A DNA stretch of 6,299 nucleotides from Erysipelotrichaceae bacterium (GTDB lineage: Bacteria; Bacillota_I; Bacilli_A; Erysipelotrichales; Erysipelotrichaceae), in contig JANJWY010000062.1 of the NCBI GenBank assembly GCA_024709285.1, positions 1 to 6,299 of the forward strand, in the 5' to 3' direction. The notes beneath the pieces were generated by a model. The model had not been told where the DNA came from. It did no database searches and saw nothing but the letters and a program-made list of their open reading frames with translations. The translations under genes were made by a program, and so were the position numbers. Shown here piece after piece: positions 5,630 to 6,299 of the stretch (position 1 is the first letter of the stretch; every line of letters begins with the position of its first letter).

Positions 5630-6299
5630 TCAGATGGCCTTGGCAGGTAATTTTAAAATCATATCTTTCAGGTCATTGAATCTTTCGCTAAACTGAAAGC
5701 GAACCTGACTTTCACGATAGTCCTGACCGAAACTGCCACGTGATACCATGATGATGGGCGGCATTTGAATACGTTTGTACACAGAATTTTGCATATTGCC
5801 TAGCACCCATAGTAAATCCGCAATGAATGACTTGGGGTCATCCAATCCGTAAAAAACCATCCAACGTCCGGCTTCGGTATTAAAAATATCACCAGCCAAA
5901 TAATCTTCCAACAGCTTTTCGACTTTAAATCCCGGATACTCCGTCAGTTTTTGAATGAGCCAGTCATGATAGCCCCATTTCATCGGATCGATTTGTGCAT
6001 CCTTCAACTCCGCGGAAGGAGCAAACTGCCAAGAGATTTGACCATCCCCGACATCGGGAAGTAAGTTGGCAGCGATGATGTCCTTTTGAAAGTGCTCATT
6101 GATTTCCCTTGCCAGCTGAGCCAGTTGAAGTTTCGTGCAATCTCCTAATGGGGCAAGTGCTCCGATCGTGTCGCCATACAACGTACAATATCCCAATGCT
6201 GTCTCAACTTTATTGGCATTGTTGATGATGATTGCTTTCTCGATTGAAGAAATCGTTGACAGACAATGACCACGCAAACGCGCTTGAATATTTTCAACA
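5630..6299 (-). CDS. nadE: Glutamine-dependent NAD+ synthetase, C-terminal part
   Basis: The gene enters from the right edge; 222 C-terminal residues and a TGA stop (5632-5630) are present. The enzyme completes NAD+ synthesis by amidating deamido-NAD+ with ATP, and the large form takes ammonia from glutamine through an N-terminal nitrilase-like domain not visible here. The visible part is the end of the synthetase domain. Using fragment numbering, ENIQARLRG (2-10) and NKVETALGYCTLYGD (29-43) are the hallmark motifs. PSAELKDAQID (94-104) is the usual P-AEL-x3-Q-x-D element, and VYKRIQMPP (173-181) the conserved KR-x-PP segment near the active site. The C-terminus SRGSFGQDYRESQ (186-198) resembles large NadE proteins of Bacillota. 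A TTG at 6277 is not the start: the frame continues upstream through the conserved ENIQAR motif to the edge. The large, glutamine-dependent class is inferred from the sequence style of this part only. Confidence 0.92.
   Translation of the reverse strand, partial: VENIQARLRGHCLSTISSIEKAIIINNANKVETALGYCTLYGDTIGALAPLGDCTKLQLAQLAREINEHFQKDIIAANLLPDVGDGQISWQFAPSAELKDAQIDPMKWGYHDWLIQKLTEYPGFKVEKLLEDYLAGDIFNTEAGRWMVFYGLDDPKSFIADLLWVLGNMQNSVYKRIQMPPIIMVSRGSFGQDYRESQVRFQFSERFNDLKDMILKLPAKAI

Noticed and set aside
6275..6277. TTG at 6277 as the start of nadE
   Set aside because: The open frame continues upstream with the conserved ENIQAR motif, so the gene is simply cut by the window edge.

Overview
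The window looks like chromosomal DNA of a low-to-moderate GC anaerobic Bacillota (Firmicutes). The reasons are strong GGAGG-type ribosome binding sites, compact hairpin-plus-T-run terminators, a small rubredoxin-type protein, a long type III glutamine synthetase and a large-type NAD+ synthetase. The NadE sequence style and the metal ATPase would fit Erysipelotrichia-like lineages, but that is an impression from remembered sequences, not a search. I see no insertion sequence, CRISPR array, tRNA, rRNA or phage gene. Coding density is high and no gene-free stretch exceeds 300 bases.

Layout, left to right. (1) 1-735, minus strand: the N-terminal 245 residues of a membrane-anchored phosphodiester glycosidase (NAGPA) family protein; its C-terminus lies off the left edge. 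(2) 848-1183, minus strand: a 111-residue rubredoxin-like protein with a C-terminal helical domain, closed by a hairpin terminator with a GAAA tetraloop. (3) 1184-1365: a divergent control region with a minus-strand promoter, a plus-strand promoter and two dyad-symmetric elements, one of them overlapping the glutamine synthetase promoter. (4) 1366-3438, plus strand: glnN, glutamine synthetase type III, followed at once by a terminator that begins inside its stop codon. (5) 3503-5562, plus strand: a two-gene metal transport operon. A free-standing 75-residue HMA domain protein is joined by a TGATG stop/start overlap to a 610-residue P1B-type ATPase. (6) A strong terminator between convergent genes. 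(7) 5630-6299, minus strand: the C-terminal 222 residues of glutamine-dependent NAD+ synthetase (nadE); its N-terminal part lies off the right edge.

How the genes relate. GlnN makes glutamine, and large NadE enzymes use glutamine as ammonia donor, but the two are in separate, opposed transcription units, so the link is only thematic. The HMA protein and the ATPase almost certainly act together as metal chaperone or sensor domain and membrane pump.

The most unusual point in the window is the ATPase ion site. TM6 carries CPG instead of CPC, SPC or CPH, and TM8 carries a His-Glu pair where zinc/cadmium pumps have an aspartate. The metal specificity therefore cannot be assigned from the standard classes. 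I did not find a wholly new multi-gene system; the other points of interest are regulatory sequences.
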